This document shows, piece after piece, positions 11,005 through 21,158 of a stretch of 64,000 bases of DNA. Source of the DNA: Dermacentor variabilis (Eukaryota; Arthropoda; Arachnida; Ixodida; Ixodidae); the NCBI RefSeq assembly GCF_050947875.1, contig NC_134568.1:204013729-204077728 (forward strand), read 5' to 3'. A model generated the notes under the pieces. The model was not told the origin of the DNA. It did no database searches and saw only the letters and a list, made by a program, of their open reading frames with translations. Position 1 is the first letter of the stretch. Every line of letters begins with the position of its first letter. Position numbers and translations under genes: made by a program.

Positions 11005-11850
11005 ATGTGTTTACGTTTGGTTGCAAACGCTATTCTAAAACTATTATATGGAACTTGCTCACACTATAAGAGACAAACCTTGAAGAATGTAATTAAAGGA
11101 ATTGCAAATATAGTAACTTACGGCACTGCATTGCAATCAGTTGACATGGAAAAAACATACGTTCATTTCGGTGTACTACGAATACAGCAACTGTTTAATT
11201 TTGTTGTGCTTTCGCCGTATTACTTCTCGAATGATTTCAAGATACCAGTTCGAAAAAATGTAACATTACGTACAACAGAGCGCTTCATTAAATCACGTTG
11301 TCATACTAATTATGGTATCAAGAGGCACGAATATTAAGTTCCAAGTCTTTTTCATCACGTTGACGATAGCCTGTTTGGAATTACCTCCAAAAGAAAAATG
11401 CATAAAGAAAGTAGAAAATGGTGTGTGACTGTAAGGGCCAATATATAATGTAACACAACGGTCCTTTCATGGACTGTAATGCCTTGACATCAAATACGCT
11501 TAATTTTTATTACACTTTTTTATTATTTTTTTCTTGTTTGTCCTTTTTTCTTTCTCTTTTTTTTCTTTAGGAACACATCATTGCTCTCTGTGTATAAAAT
11601 ATGGCTTTTGTAAGGTGCTGTTGTTGCGTGTAAGGTGCGTTGTTGTAAGGTGTTGCACCTGAAATGTCATTTTTTTTTAATTTGGTGCAGAATCCTCTGT
11701 TGAATTTGGAAAAATAATTTGTATAATTTTGTTATACACATTTAGATGCTCTACAACCTGGTTGATCGACAAGCGCAATGTGCTTAGCCAAGTCTACTGG
11801 ATGCTATCTGTTTTTAATAAAAATTGACGTTAAAAATTAAAATTGAACGT
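11005..11850 (+). pseudogene. CR1-type LINE: C-terminal tail and 3' region
   Basis: A frame of 110 codons (11005-11337) reads CLRLVANAILKLLYGTC and HFGVLRIQQLFNFVVL, resembling the C-terminal tail of CR1-like RT proteins (a conserved basic helix then a GVLR..L block). An AT-rich, T-rich 3' region follows to about 11850 with AATAAAAATT near 11815. I take this as the 3' end of the element that begins at 1690. The exact terminus is uncertain. Confidence 0.6.
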
Positions 11851-12596
11851 TCTCGTTTCGAATGCGACCATCAGACAATTTTATTAATGCTGATTTATTC
11901 ATTTATAATGCAATATTTGTCGTAAATTATTAAGTTGCAATGTGACGAAGCAGTCATTTGAAGGCCCAAGAACAACGCTTAGGCCACTTCCATGTACTAA
12001 CGCATAATTCCCTTGCTGGCTGAAGCTCCATGCCTGCAGCTCCCGTGCAGCCTGTAGGCCACAGTCCCCTCTAGTAAATTTAGCCGGAAACTCTGTGGTC
12101 CGTGCCGTGCCCTGCCCACACTGCTGTTTATGAGCCAAACATGTCACAACGTTATTATCACGCAATACTCTATCGTTACGCGTGACACTATTCACATGCT
12201 ACGCCGAAATGCAAGCCGCTGTTCATGTGAATGCACAGTGTGAGAGACGTCGACGCAGCGTTGATGTGAGTAGAAATTGTATAGAACTTGGGAGTTGGAC
12301 GTCAGACAGGACCCTGTCTGACGTCGGTCCTGGGAAGGGTGGCGAGCAGACACGCGTGTGACTGAGAAAGAAGTGCGACACATTGATAAACAAGTTTAAG
12401 GCTTCTGTGTACCTCTTGTATCATAGCGGAACGTACCCATTCTGCGGCGCACCGAAGAATGGGCGCATACCCAGTGATCCAAGAGTGCGGTAGGCCAAGC
12501 ATAAGAAACTTAAGAAATTCAAAGGAGCTGTTCAATATTATTCGGCATTTCATTAAAAAGCCTGTGTACTTTTGATATGAGTATAAGCCGACACTA
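11851..12596. other. Unassigned sequence with one perfect palindrome
   Basis: No coding or repeat assignment. It contains a perfect 13-bp inverted repeat with a 2-bp centre at 12298-12325 (GACGTCAGACAGG, AC, then the complement). Open frames on the - strand (11899-12195, 12302-12553) show no domain. Confidence 0.4.
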
Positions 12597-12885
12597 CAGG
12601 GTGTTTCACTTAACTTGGGCTAAACTTTAAAATTATCCAAATGTTACGTAGCTGAAGAGAACCAAGTTACTGTTGTTAACCGTCACTTGGAGACACTCAG
12701 ATAAATTTTTTTTGCATTCCGCCGAACTAAATAATTAGTCCTAATTAATCAACCAACTTCTCAATTATTATAATTAGCTGAAAAGTGTCAATAAGAAAAT
12801 ATTAGTGCAACATGAAAAACTCCCGATACGGCTTTCTGTTGCTCAATACGTGCTATATATAAGTGCTTCTCTGAGCCTGAAAAAA
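12597..12885 (+). repeat. DNA-transposon-like repeat, CAGGGTGT end
   Basis: The segment starts CAGGGTGTTTCACTTAAC and continues with AT-rich sequence and TTGCTCAATACGTGCTAT near 12840. I recognise this arrangement as a frequent interspersed repeat in tick genomes, probably the end of a DNA transposon or MITE. The right end is not visible; it abuts the 5'-truncated RTE LINE. Identification is from memory of similar sequence. Confidence 0.45.
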
Positions 12886-12889
12886 GCTA

Positions 12890-14380
12890 TACCCAGAGGA
12901 GTCAGGATACCTCCATTAGAAACAGTAATGAACAGGATACAGAAACTCCTCCTATAACAAGCAATGAGGTCAAAAAGGCCTTGCAAGACATGAAAGGAGG
13001 AATAGCAGCAGGAGAAGATGGAATAACAGTCGATTTAATCAAAGGTGAAGAAGACATAATGCTTGAAAAACTGGCGGCTCTCTATACGAAATGTCTATCG
13101 ACTGCAAGGATCCCAGAAAACTGGAAGAATGCCAACATTACACTAATCCACAAAAAGGGAGACGTTAAAGAATTGAAAAATTATAGACCCATTAGCTTAC
13201 TCCCAGTATTATATAAAATATTTACCAAAATAATCTCCAATAGAATAAAGGCAACACTGGACTTCAGTCAACCAAGGGAGTAGGCTGGCTTCAGGAAGGG
13301 ATACTCTACAATGGATCACATCCTTGTCATTAATCAGGTTATCAAGAAATCCGGATAGTACAATAAGCCTCTTTATATGGCTTTCATAAATTACGAAAAG
13401 GCATTTGATTCAGTAGAGATACCAGCAGTCATAGAGGCCTTACGTAATCAAGGAGTACAGAACGCTTACGTAAATACCTTGGAAAATATATACAGAGGTT
13501 CTGCAGCTACTTTAATTCTACACAAGAAAAGCAGGAAGATACCAATAAAGAAAGGGGTCAGGCAGGGAGACACAATTTCTCCTATGCTATTCACTGCGTG
13601 CTTGGAAGAAGTATTCAAGCTATTAAAATGGGAAGGCTTAGGAGTAGGATCTACGGCGAATATATCTCAGCAACCTTCCCATTGCCGATGACATCGTTCT
13701 ATTCAGCAACAATGCAGACGAGTTACAACAAATGGTTAAGGACATTAACAGAGAGAGTGTAAGAGTGGGCTTGAAGATTAATATGCAGAAGACAAAGATA
13801 ATGATGAATAGCCGGGCAAAGGAACAAGAGTTTAGGATCGCCAGTCGCCTCTAGAGTCTGTGAAGGAGTATGTTTACCTTGGTCAATTAATCACAGGGAA
13901 CCGCGATCATGAGAAGGAAACTCAGAAGAATAAAAATGGGTTGAATCGCATACGGTAGACATTATCAGCTCCTGACTCGAAGCTTACCATTATTATTGAA
14001 AAGGAAGGTGTACAATCAATGCATTTTACCAGTGCTGACATATGGGGCAGAGACTTGGAGACTGACAAAGAAGCTTGAGAACAAATTAGGGACTGCGCAA
14101 AGAGCGATGGAACGAAGATTGCTAGGCATAACCTTAAGAGACAGAAAGAGAGCGGTTTGGATCAGAGCAAACGGGTATAGACGATAAACTAATTGACATC
14201 AAGAGAAAAAAACGGAGCTGCGCAGGTCATGTAATGCGCTGGTTAAATAACCTTTGGGCCATTATGGTTACAGAATGGGCACCAAGAGAAGGGAAACGCA
14301 AAGACGGCAGAAGACTATGTGGAGCGATGAAATTAGGAAATTCGCGGGCGCTAGTGGGAATCGGTTGGCGCAGGACAGGG
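12890..14380 (+). pseudogene. RTE LINE, 5'-truncated, split by an LTR element
   Basis: This relative of the - strand RTE element starts inside the ORF just before RT. Frames show VKKALQDMKGG, KNYRPISLLPVLYKIF, AFINYEKAFDSV (motif A), VRQGDTISPMLFTACL (motif B), then many shifts (motif C region IADDIVLF in another frame), YLGQLIT and PVLTYGAETWRL. An in-frame stop lies at 13280-13282, with others after it. At 14377-14380 the LTR retrotransposon interrupts it; the 3' end continues at 21033 with GNWRSQGEAFVLQ, then a TTA-repeat tail. More decayed than the copy at 6022. Confidence 0.8.
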
Positions 14381-15056
14381 TGTTTGGATCCCACCGATGG
14401 CATCGGTTGTTGGGAACTCGGCGCTGACGCCCGTGGTTGTACCTGGGTCGCAAGCCCCAAGGGTAGCGTTGGCCTGGCGGCCTGGGGTACAACTGGAAGC
14501 ATCCGAAGGTCCCGGCAAAGCATGAGTCGACTGGTAACAACAAAACAACTTGTTTATTTTAACATCGCAAAGAGTTGGCGGTCAGGTTGACCGAAGTAGA
14601 GAGACGGGAGAGCACTTTACTCAACAGAAGAAATCGGAGCCCTCCTTTTGGCGTCCGGGGGCAGCTGTTTTTATACTCTCGCAGTTGAGGGCAAGAAGGA
14701 ACCCCTCAATAGACGAGCACGTGATTGTACAATGGGCTAATGGTGACGCACACTGTCGTAGCGCCGCCGGTCGGGCACAAAGACTGGGAGGAGAGGGTGA
14801 CCCCTGCTGTCGCATCGCCTGGTTCGGACACAATGACTGGAAGGAGAGGGTGACCCCTGCTGTCGCATCGCCTGGTTTGGGCACAATGGCACATACACTC
14901 ACACACGCACATGAAGACACGTGGCATCGGAACATGCCTGGAAACGCCTGGAAACACCTGGCGGGGAGCGTTGCGGCGACGCCGAACGGGCCAAAATGTC
15001 TGCCGCCCCGCCGCAGTCGCGCCGGCAAAACCGCGTGTCGCAGGCGAAACGCAACA
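14381..15056 (-). repeat. 3' LTR of the Gmr1-like element
   Basis: 676 bp, identical to the other LTR except at 14828. It contains an internal near-direct repeat of about 50 bp (GACTGG-AGGAGAGGGTGACCCC units at about 14790-14880). Because the element reads on the - strand, this left-hand copy is the downstream LTR and would supply the 3' processing signals. On the - strand AAATAAACAAG occurs near 14550-14560 and may act as a polyadenylation signal. Confidence 0.92.
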
Positions 15057-15541
15057 GACCGCCCCGCCGGGGGAAGGAGATCCCGATGGACAGGGGACTG
15101 CATCCGCTGTCCGGAGGGATGTCGCTCGATGATGCTCATAACCGAAGTCGGGCGTCCCTCGACGTTTCTTGAGCGCAGCGCACAGAGAAGGCCTCGTTCT
15201 CTCGTTCAGGTTCGCACGGGACACTGCAAAGTGACTTCGGGAGAGTTCTCATTTTTGTTCTCGTTCCCGGCAAGCGTTAGAACTACGCTGAAACTCAACC
15301 GCTCAGTCAGCAAGCACGGCACAACCCTCACTAAGCCCTGCCAGGCTCTTTCCCCTTTTTATACCACTGCCTAGTTCCTTACAGTAGTCTAGCATCACTC
15401 AGAACGCGTCCACAAATTGGAAAATTGCACTAGAAAGCATATCATCACTTTGAAACACTAAACAAAAGCAATATGTTAAAAAAAATCCTGCCTCAGGAAG
15501 AAAAACATCAGTAACAAACAATTTTGAGGCTGATTCCTACG

Positions 15542-18500
15542 TTAGGGGCTTCGACTTAAGCCATCGGCGTTACCGTTGAGACTCCCCTTTTTGTAACGCA
15601 CCTCAAAGGAATATTGTTGTAAAGCGAGGCTCCAGCGCAGGAGGCGGCCATTTTTGGGAGAGATGGTCTGCAGCCATTGGAGAGGGCAGTGATCCGTCTC
15701 AATGATAAACCTCGAGCCGGCTAGATAGCATGACAATTTCTGAACGGCCCACACGAGACACGCACACTCTTTCTCGGTGGCGCTATACGCCTGCTCACGA
15801 CTGGTCAGCTTACGACTAGCATACAGGACGGGGTGTTCTACTTCTCCATTTTCCCGTTGGCACAGTACAACGCCCATGCCTCGCTCACTAGCATCGCACT
15901 GAACAACGAACCCTTTTGTATAGTCTGGCGATCGTAGCACAGGCTGGTTTGTTAGGGCACTCTTTAGGGCGCTAAAAGCTCTTTCCTTTGTCTCGTCCCA
16001 GACGACTGTTTGGGGCTCTGTTTTTCTTAGAGCATCCGTCAGGGGAGCCGCGATATCAGAGTACCTGGGAATGTACCTCTGATAGTAGCCGGCGACACCT
16101 AAGAACGACCGAATATCGGTCTTCGTGCGCGGTTGCGGGAAGTCTCGCACAGCGGCCACTTTTATTTCAGAGGGGCGGCGACGACCCTGACCAATCACGT
16201 GACCGAGGTAGACAACCTCGGCCTGTGCTAACTGGCACTTAGGAGCCTTGACTGTCAAGCCCGCTTCGCGCAGGCGGGTTAGCACTGCCCGCAAGTGTGC
16301 CATATGCTCAGACCAGGATGCGGAGAATATCGCTACGTCGTCTAGATACGGTAAAGCGAATTCTTGCTGTCCCCGCAACACTTTATCCATGAGGCTTGAA
16401 AAACAGTATGGCGCGTTCTTCAAACCAAAACTCAACACTTTAGGACGGAATGTTCCCATTGGTGAAATGAACGCCGCATACCTACTAGCCTCTTCTGCAA
16501 GTGGAACCTGCCAATAACCCCTGACAAGATCTAGGGTGGAAATAAACTGAGCGCTACTAACTTTCTCAAGGCGCTCCTCGATGTTAGGGATCGGATAAAT
16601 TTGATCCTTAGTGATGGAATTAAGCCTGCGGTAGTCGACGCAAGGACGAGGTTCCTTGCCCGGTACCTCAACTAAAATCAAAGGGGAGGTATAATCACTC
16701 TCACCTGCCTCAATAACACCGAGCTGTAGCATTTTCTTTACCTCAGCCTCCATAATATCGCTCTGGCGGGGTGACACCCGATACGCCTTGGATCGTACTG
16801 GCTCTGGGGAGGTAAGTTCTATATCATGAGTAAGTACAGAAGTCCTACCAGGCCTCTCAGAGAACAGACCTTGAAACTCTTGTAATAGCTGGTGTAGTTC
16901 GGTTTTCTGCTCGGGCGACAGCGGTGCTTTACTGATAAGGTCACTAATGACTTGACCGGTGTCTTCCCTGTTCGTCACTGAGCCTAGTCCCGGAAGCTCG
17001 ACCGGAAGCTCTTCAGGAACGTTTACCATCATGCACACCACTGCTTCCCTTTGTCTATAAGGTTTGAGCAGATTACAGTGGTAAACTTGCTGTGCTTTCC
17101 GCTTTCCTGGCAGACTTACCACGTAGTTAACGTCCGACAGTTTCTGAACAATTCGTGCTGGGCCCTCCCACTGCACGTCTAGTTTGTTGTTTAGCGATGT
17201 GCGCAATATCATGACCTCATCGCCCACCTCAAAACGACGGGCCCTGGCTGTCCGATCATAATAAACCTTGGCCCTCTGCTGGGCCTTTGTCATTGCTTCA
17301 CCTGACAACTCCTGTGCCCTTCTTAAGCGTTCGAGGAGCTTAAGTACGTACTCCACCACGACTGGGTCGTCGCCCCTACCTTCCCATGATTCTCGAAGCA
17401 TGCGAAGCGGAGACCGAAGCGAGCGACCGTACACCAGTTCAGCTGGCGAAAACCCCGTAGCCGCATGCGGCGCGGTCCTTAAAGCAAACATCACCCCAGG
17501 CAGACACAGCTCCCAGTCAGTTCGATGTTCAAAACACAACGCTCTCAACACGCGCTTCATGACGGAGTGGAGCTTCTCAACGGAATTCGACTGTGGGTGG
17601 TACACTGAGCTGTGTAACAGCTTTACCCCACACCTTTCGAGAAAAGTTGTCGTCAAAGCGCTAGTAAACACTGTGCCCTGATCTGATTGGATTTCCGCAG
17701 GGAAACCAACTCGCGCAAATATGGACAGTAGTGCATTAACTATCTCAACTGAGCTGAGTTCTTTAAGCGGCACTGCTTCAGGGAACTTTGTCGCTGGGCA
17801 GATCACAGTCAAAATGTGTCTGTACCCCGTGGCTGTTACCGGCAGAGGTCCCACTGTATCAATAACGAGCCGTCTAAAAGGCTCCGTTATGATAGGTACC
17901 AATTTCAACGGCGCCCTTGATTTGTCCCCTGGTTTGCCCACCCGCTGACAAGTGTCACATGTCCTCACGAAATGGTCTGCGTCCCGAAAACACCCTGGCC
18001 AATAGTACTCTTGCAAGAGACGGTCCTTAGTTTTCTTAACTCCTAGGTGTCCGGACCACGAACCCCCGCGTGACAAGCGCAACAGATCCTGACGATAGCA
18101 TTGAGGCACGATCAGCTGATCGAACTCCACTCCTCTGCGGTCTAGATACTTCCGGTACAGGACTCCACCTCTTTCCACAAAACGCGCAGTTTTCCTGGCG
18201 ATACCTTCTTTGACATTGCAGCGCACGTTTTCCAGGCTGCCATCCTTTTTTTGCTCGGCTATCAAAGCCGACCGGCTGACTTTTAGCAACCTATCAAGTC
18301 CGTCTGACGTAGGCGCGATGAGCAAATCAGTAGATAGCTCTTCTAACTTTCCCGTGTTGGGCGTTTCCTCTCCAGTATCTGGCGCCTTTAACGTTACAGA
18401 CTCAAGTTTATTCAGTTCGGGCGTGCTCTGAATATCAGCTTGCTGCGCCTCTGACCCTTTTTCGTTGTTTGATAACGTCGGCCCCGCAACCACCGCCTTT

Positions 18501-20002
18501 GCAGCGAGCTCCCGAACCTTCGATCTGGTTAAGGCCTGAACACTAGCTTCACCAAACAAAAGCCCCTTCTCGCGCAGGAGGTGATCGGACCTGTTTGAAA
18601 ATAGGTACGGGTACTGGGGTGGCAGCATAGATGACACTGCCGCCTCCGTCTCAAGCGCTCCGAAAGGTCCTTCAATAAGCACCTTTGCTACTGGCAGACA
18701 CACGCTATGAGCTTCCACGGCTTGCTTGATCCATGCGCACTCGCCCGTGAACATATGGGGTTCTACGTAAGACGGGTGAACTACATCCATCGTAGCTGCG
18801 GAATCGCGAAGCACTCGGCACTCTTTCCCGTTCACGAGGAGGTCTCGCATGTAAGGCTCGAGAAGCTTCATGTTCTCGTCAGTGCTGCCTATTGAAAAAA
18901 ACACAACTTTTGGTGTTGTTTCCGGACACTGCGCCGAAAAGTGACCCGGCTTCTGGCACGTATAACAAACGCGCGCTTGCGTCATCTCGAACCGCTTTCT
19001 GCGTTCGGCTTCGGCTGCCGCCGTCTCCTTAGGTTCGGTCGCACTGCTTCCACTCGCATCCGCACTACGCGTGTTCCCCTTTGCTCTCATGGGTGTGAAC
19101 TTCGGCCTCTCAAACTTCAAGCCAAATTCACCCTTTTGACCGTCCTTAGCTCCGCGAGCCCGACGCGTCACAAACTCCTCCGCTAGCTCAGCGGCTTTAG
19201 CCACCGTACAAACGTCTGGCCTATCCAAGACCCAGTATCGCACGTTCTCCGGTAACCGACTATAAAACTGTTCTAGCCCGAAGCACTGCAGAACTTTATC
19301 GTGGTCACCAAACGCTTTCTCTTCTTTGAGCCACTCCTGCATGTTCGACATAAGCCTATACGCAAACTCTGTATATGACTCACTTTTGCCTTTCTCATTT
19401 TCCCGAAACTTCCGACAGAACGCCTCCGCAGACAGCCGGTACTTTTTTAGAAGACTCGATTTCACTGTGTCGAAATCCTCTGCCTCCTCTCTATCCAAGC
19501 GAGCGACTACGTCGGCCGCCTCGCCGGGTAACAAAGTGAGCAAGCGCTGTGGCCACGTTTCCCGAGAGAACCCCTGCTTCTCGCACGTTCGCTCAAAGTT
19601 AACCAGGAACAAACCAATGTCCTCTCCAAGCTTAAACGGCCGCATCAGGTCAGTCATTTTGAACAATACGCGTTCTCCTGCACCGTGTGCCTGACTTCCA
19701 TTACGAGCGCGTTCCATCTCTACCTCGAGACGCTTCATTTCCAAAGCATGTTCGCGCTCTTCTTTTTCTTTCTGCTCTTTAAGTTCGCGCTCCTGTTTCT
19801 CTTTTTGCTCTTTAAGTTCGCGCTCCTGTCTTTTTGACCTCTCCTCAATAGTCTCAAGGCATTCCGACAGCTCGTCATCCTCAGCCTCTAACTCAAGAAT
19901 AGCCTTTAGCAGTTCTGGTTTTCTGAGTTTGTCCGAGACATCCAGACCCAACTCTTTTGCAAGCTCCAACAATTTCGGTTTGCGCAACGACTTCAAATCC
20001 AT
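15542..20002 (-). CDS. Gag-Pol polyprotein, integrase before RT
   Basis: One frame of 1486 residues. Residues 1-40 form a SAP-like pair of LRKP..L helices; 50-100 is a charged coiled coil with an 11-residue duplication. Capsid spans about 120-285; its second half resembles a SCAN domain (YTEFAYRL, WLKEE, LEQFYSRLPENVRYWV). A CCHC zinc knuckle is at 346-359 (CYTCQKPGHFSAQC). Protease active site is probably D400-S-A. Integrase has H652, H677, C682 and C685, then D715, D774 and E809 (34 residues between the last two), and a GPY/F-like module at about 943-985. RT follows with LDLVRGYWQV (D1158) and YLDD (1219-1222); RNase H begins at CDAS (D1370) and the frame ends ADGLSRSP. The ATG at 20002 is the first in frame before the SAP-like region. 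No stop separates gag and pol. The DSA triad instead of DTG or DSG is slightly odd. Confidence 0.93.
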   Translation of the reverse strand: MDLKSLRKPKLLELAKELGLDVSDKLRKPELLKAILELEAEDDELSECLETIEERSKRQERELKEQKEKQERELKEQKEKEEREHALEMKRLEVEMERARNGSQAHGAGERVLFKMTDLMRPFKLGEDIGLFLVNFERTCEKQGFSRETWPQRLLTLLPGEAADVVARLDREEAEDFDTVKSSLLKKYRLSAEAFCRKFRENEKGKSESYTEFAYRLMSNMQEWLKEEKAFGDHDKVLQCFGLEQFYSRLPENVRYWVLDRPDVCTVAKAAELAEEFVTRRARGAKDGQKGEFGLKFERPKFTPMRAKGNTRSADASGSSATEPKETAAAEAERRKRFEMTQARVCYTCQKPGHFSAQCPETTPKVVFFSIGSTDENMKLLEPYMRDLLVNGKECRVLRDSAATMDVVHPSYVEPHMFTGECAWIKQAVEAHSVCLPVAKVLIEGPFGALETEAAVSSMLPPQYPYLFSNRSDHLLREKGLLFGEASVQALTRSKVRELAAKAVVAGPTLSNNEKGSEAQQADIQSTPELNKLESVTLKAPDTGEETPNTGKLEELSTDLLIAPTSDGLDRLLKVSRSALIAEQKKDGSLENVRCNVKEGIARKTARFVERGGVLYRKYLDRRGVEFDQLIVPQCYRQDLLRLSRGGSWSGHLGVKKTKDRLLQEYYWPGCFRDADHFVRTCDTCQRVGKPGDKSRAPLKLVPIITEPFRRLVIDTVGPLPVTATGYRHILTVICPATKFPEAVPLKELSSVEIVNALLSIFARVGFPAEIQSDQGTVFTSALTTTFLERCGVKLLHSSVYHPQSNSVEKLHSVMKRVLRALCFEHRTDWELCLPGVMFALRTAPHAATGFSPAELVYGRSLRSPLRMLRESWEGRGDDPVVVEYVLKLLERLRRAQELSGEAMTKAQQRAKVYYDRTARARRFEVGDEVMILRTSLNNKLDVQWEGPARIVQKLSDVNYVVSLPGKRKAQQVYHCNLLKPYRQREAVVCMMVNVPEELPVELPGLGSVTNREDTGQVISDLISKAPLSPEQKTELHQLLQEFQGLFSERPGRTSVLTHDIELTSPEPVRSKAYRVSPRQSDIMEAEVKKMLQLGVIEAGESDYTSPLILVEVPGKEPRPCVDYRRLNSITKDQIYPIPNIEERLEKVSSAQFISTLDLVRGYWQVPLAEEASRYAAFISPMGTFRPKVLSFGLKNAPYCFSSLMDKVLRGQQEFALPYLDDVAIFSASWSEHMAHLRAVLTRLREAGLTVKAPKCQLAQAEVVYLGHVIGQGRRRPSEIKVAAVRDFPQPRTKTDIRSFLGVAGYYQRYIPRYSDIAAPLTDALRKTEPQTVVWDETKERAFSALKSALTNQPVLRSPDYTKGFVVQCDASERGMGVVLCQRENGEVEHPVLYASRKLTSREQAYSATEKECACLVWAVQKLSCYLAGSRFIIETDHCPLQWLQTISPKNGRLLRWSLALQQYSFEVRYKKGSLNGNADGLSRSP

Positions 20003-20336
20003 GGCTGCTCTGAATGCTGCTTTCTCTACTGCTTACTATTGTCTTGCCGCAAACTAACCCGGCAGCAACGACAATCACAATTACCAGCTCTGTTTCTGAC
20101 ACTAACAAAAGCCTGGCAAAGCTCAGAAGAAGAAAGTCGCGCACTCACCAAACCTCGCAGCCAAGAGTTCCGCGCAGTCGTTCCGCTGCAGGCAACCAGT
20201 CATCACACAGGGCTCGTTGCACTGCTCCCGGATCGTCGATGAGCTGCTCAGCATACAGTCAACTGCATCTCTTCGCTGCTGGCCTCCGTTGTCGCGATCT
20301 CATCGCTGGCAGACAGTTGTTTGAAGTCGGAGGCGA

Positions 20337-20354
20337 TCTCACCGCTGCCAACCA
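20337..20354 (-). promoter_or_regulatory. Candidate primer binding site
   Basis: On the - strand, two bases after the end of the 5' LTR, the sequence TGGTTGGCAGCGGTGAGA begins. A TGG start at this position fits pairing with the CCA end of a tRNA that primes minus-strand synthesis. I could not name the tRNA. Confidence 0.5.
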
Positions 20355-20356
20355 GA

Positions 20357-21032
20357 TGTTTGGATCCCACCGATGGCATCGGTTGTTGGGAACTCGGCGC
20401 TGACGCCCGTGGTTGTACCTGGGTCGCAAGCCCCAAGGGTAGCGTTGGCCTGGCGGCCTGGGGTACAACTGGAAGCATCCGAAGGTCCCGGCAAAGCATG
20501 AGTCGACTGGTAACAACAAAACAACTTGTTTATTTTAACATCGCAAAGAGTTGGCGGTCAGGTTGACCGAAGTAGAGAGACGGGAGAGCACTTTACTCAA
20601 CAGAAGAAATCGGAGCCCTCCTTTTGGCGTCCGGGGGCAGCTGTTTTTATACTCTCGCAGTTGAGGGCAAGAAGGAACCCCTCAATAGACGAGCACGTGA
20701 TTGTACAATGGGCTAATGGTGACGCACACTGTCGTAGCGCCGCCGGTCGGGCACAAAGACTGGGAGGAGAGGGTGACCCCTGCTGTCGCATCGCCTGGTT
20801 CGGGCACAATGACTGGAAGGAGAGGGTGACCCCTGCTGTCGCATCGCCTGGTTTGGGCACAATGGCACATACACTCACACACGCACATGAAGACACGTGG
20901 CATCGGAACATGCCTGGAAACGCCTGGAAACACCTGGCGGGGAGCGTTGCGGCGACGCCGAACGGGCCAAAATGTCTGCCGCCCCGCCGCAGTCGCGCCG
21001 GCAAAACCGCGTGTCGCAGGCGAAACGCAACA
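20357..21032 (-). repeat. 5' LTR of the Gmr1-like element
   Basis: 676 bp with TG...CA ends, and the right flank AGGG matches the left flank of the element. In the direction of transcription (- strand) this copy is upstream and should carry the promoter. The leader between it and the Gag start (20003-20356) is 354 bp. Single difference from the other LTR at 20804. Confidence 0.92.
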
Positions 21033-21090
21033 AGGGGTAATTGGAGATCGCAGGGAGAGGCCTTCGTCCTGCAGTGCACATAAAACACAC

Positions 21091-21158
<68 letters not shown>
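21033..21158 (+). mobile_element. RTE LINE 3' end and ATT-repeat tail
   Basis: The RTE LINE interrupted at 14380 resumes here with codons reading GNWRSQGEAFVLQ and ends in a TTA/ATT tract at 21091-21158. Joining across the LTR element is supported by the AGGG duplication and by the same reading in the - strand RTE copy (DSWRSVGEAFALQ). Confidence 0.8.

Larger units (their letters stand above)
1690..11850 (+). mobile_element. Old CR1/L2-type LINE, broken by nested insertions
   Basis: Pieces of one non-LTR retrotransposon follow each other in the correct order on the + strand: endonuclease (1690-2113), the endonuclease-RT linker and start of RT (5290-6021), RT motifs A to C (8903-9544), RT thumb (10163-10460) and the C-terminal tail plus an AT-rich 3' region (11005-11850). 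Each gap is filled by a different later insertion. At two joins a 9-bp target duplication restores the flanking sequence exactly (6013-6021 with 8894-8902, and 9536-9544 with 10163-10171). The coding sequence carries many stops and shifts, so the element is long dead. The family name rests on RT motif style and is approximate. Confidence 0.75.
14381..21032 (-). mobile_element. Young Ty3/Gypsy LTR retrotransposon, Gmr1-like
   Basis: This is a complete element of 6652 bp with two 676-bp LTRs beginning TG and ending CA, flanked by the 4-bp duplication AGGG (14377-14380, 21033-21036). The LTRs differ at one position only (14828 A, 20804 G), so insertion is recent on an evolutionary scale. The - strand encodes one uninterrupted Gag-Pol frame. 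The integrase is placed before the reverse transcriptase, the order typical of Ty1/Copia elements and, among Gypsy elements, of the Gmr1-like group. No env-like gene is present. It sits inside an RTE LINE and is the youngest event in that stack. All parts needed for mobility appear intact by eye. Confidence 0.92.

Noticed and set aside
14550..15374. 274-codon + frame and matching - strand frames in and beside the LTRs, repeated at 20526-21083
   Set aside because: They lie within the 676-bp LTR and are duplicated with it; no domain is seen, and LTR function explains the sequence.
15988..19694. Several + strand frames of 60-137 codons across the LTR element
   Set aside because: They are antisense shadows of the intact - strand Gag-Pol frame and have no motifs of their own.
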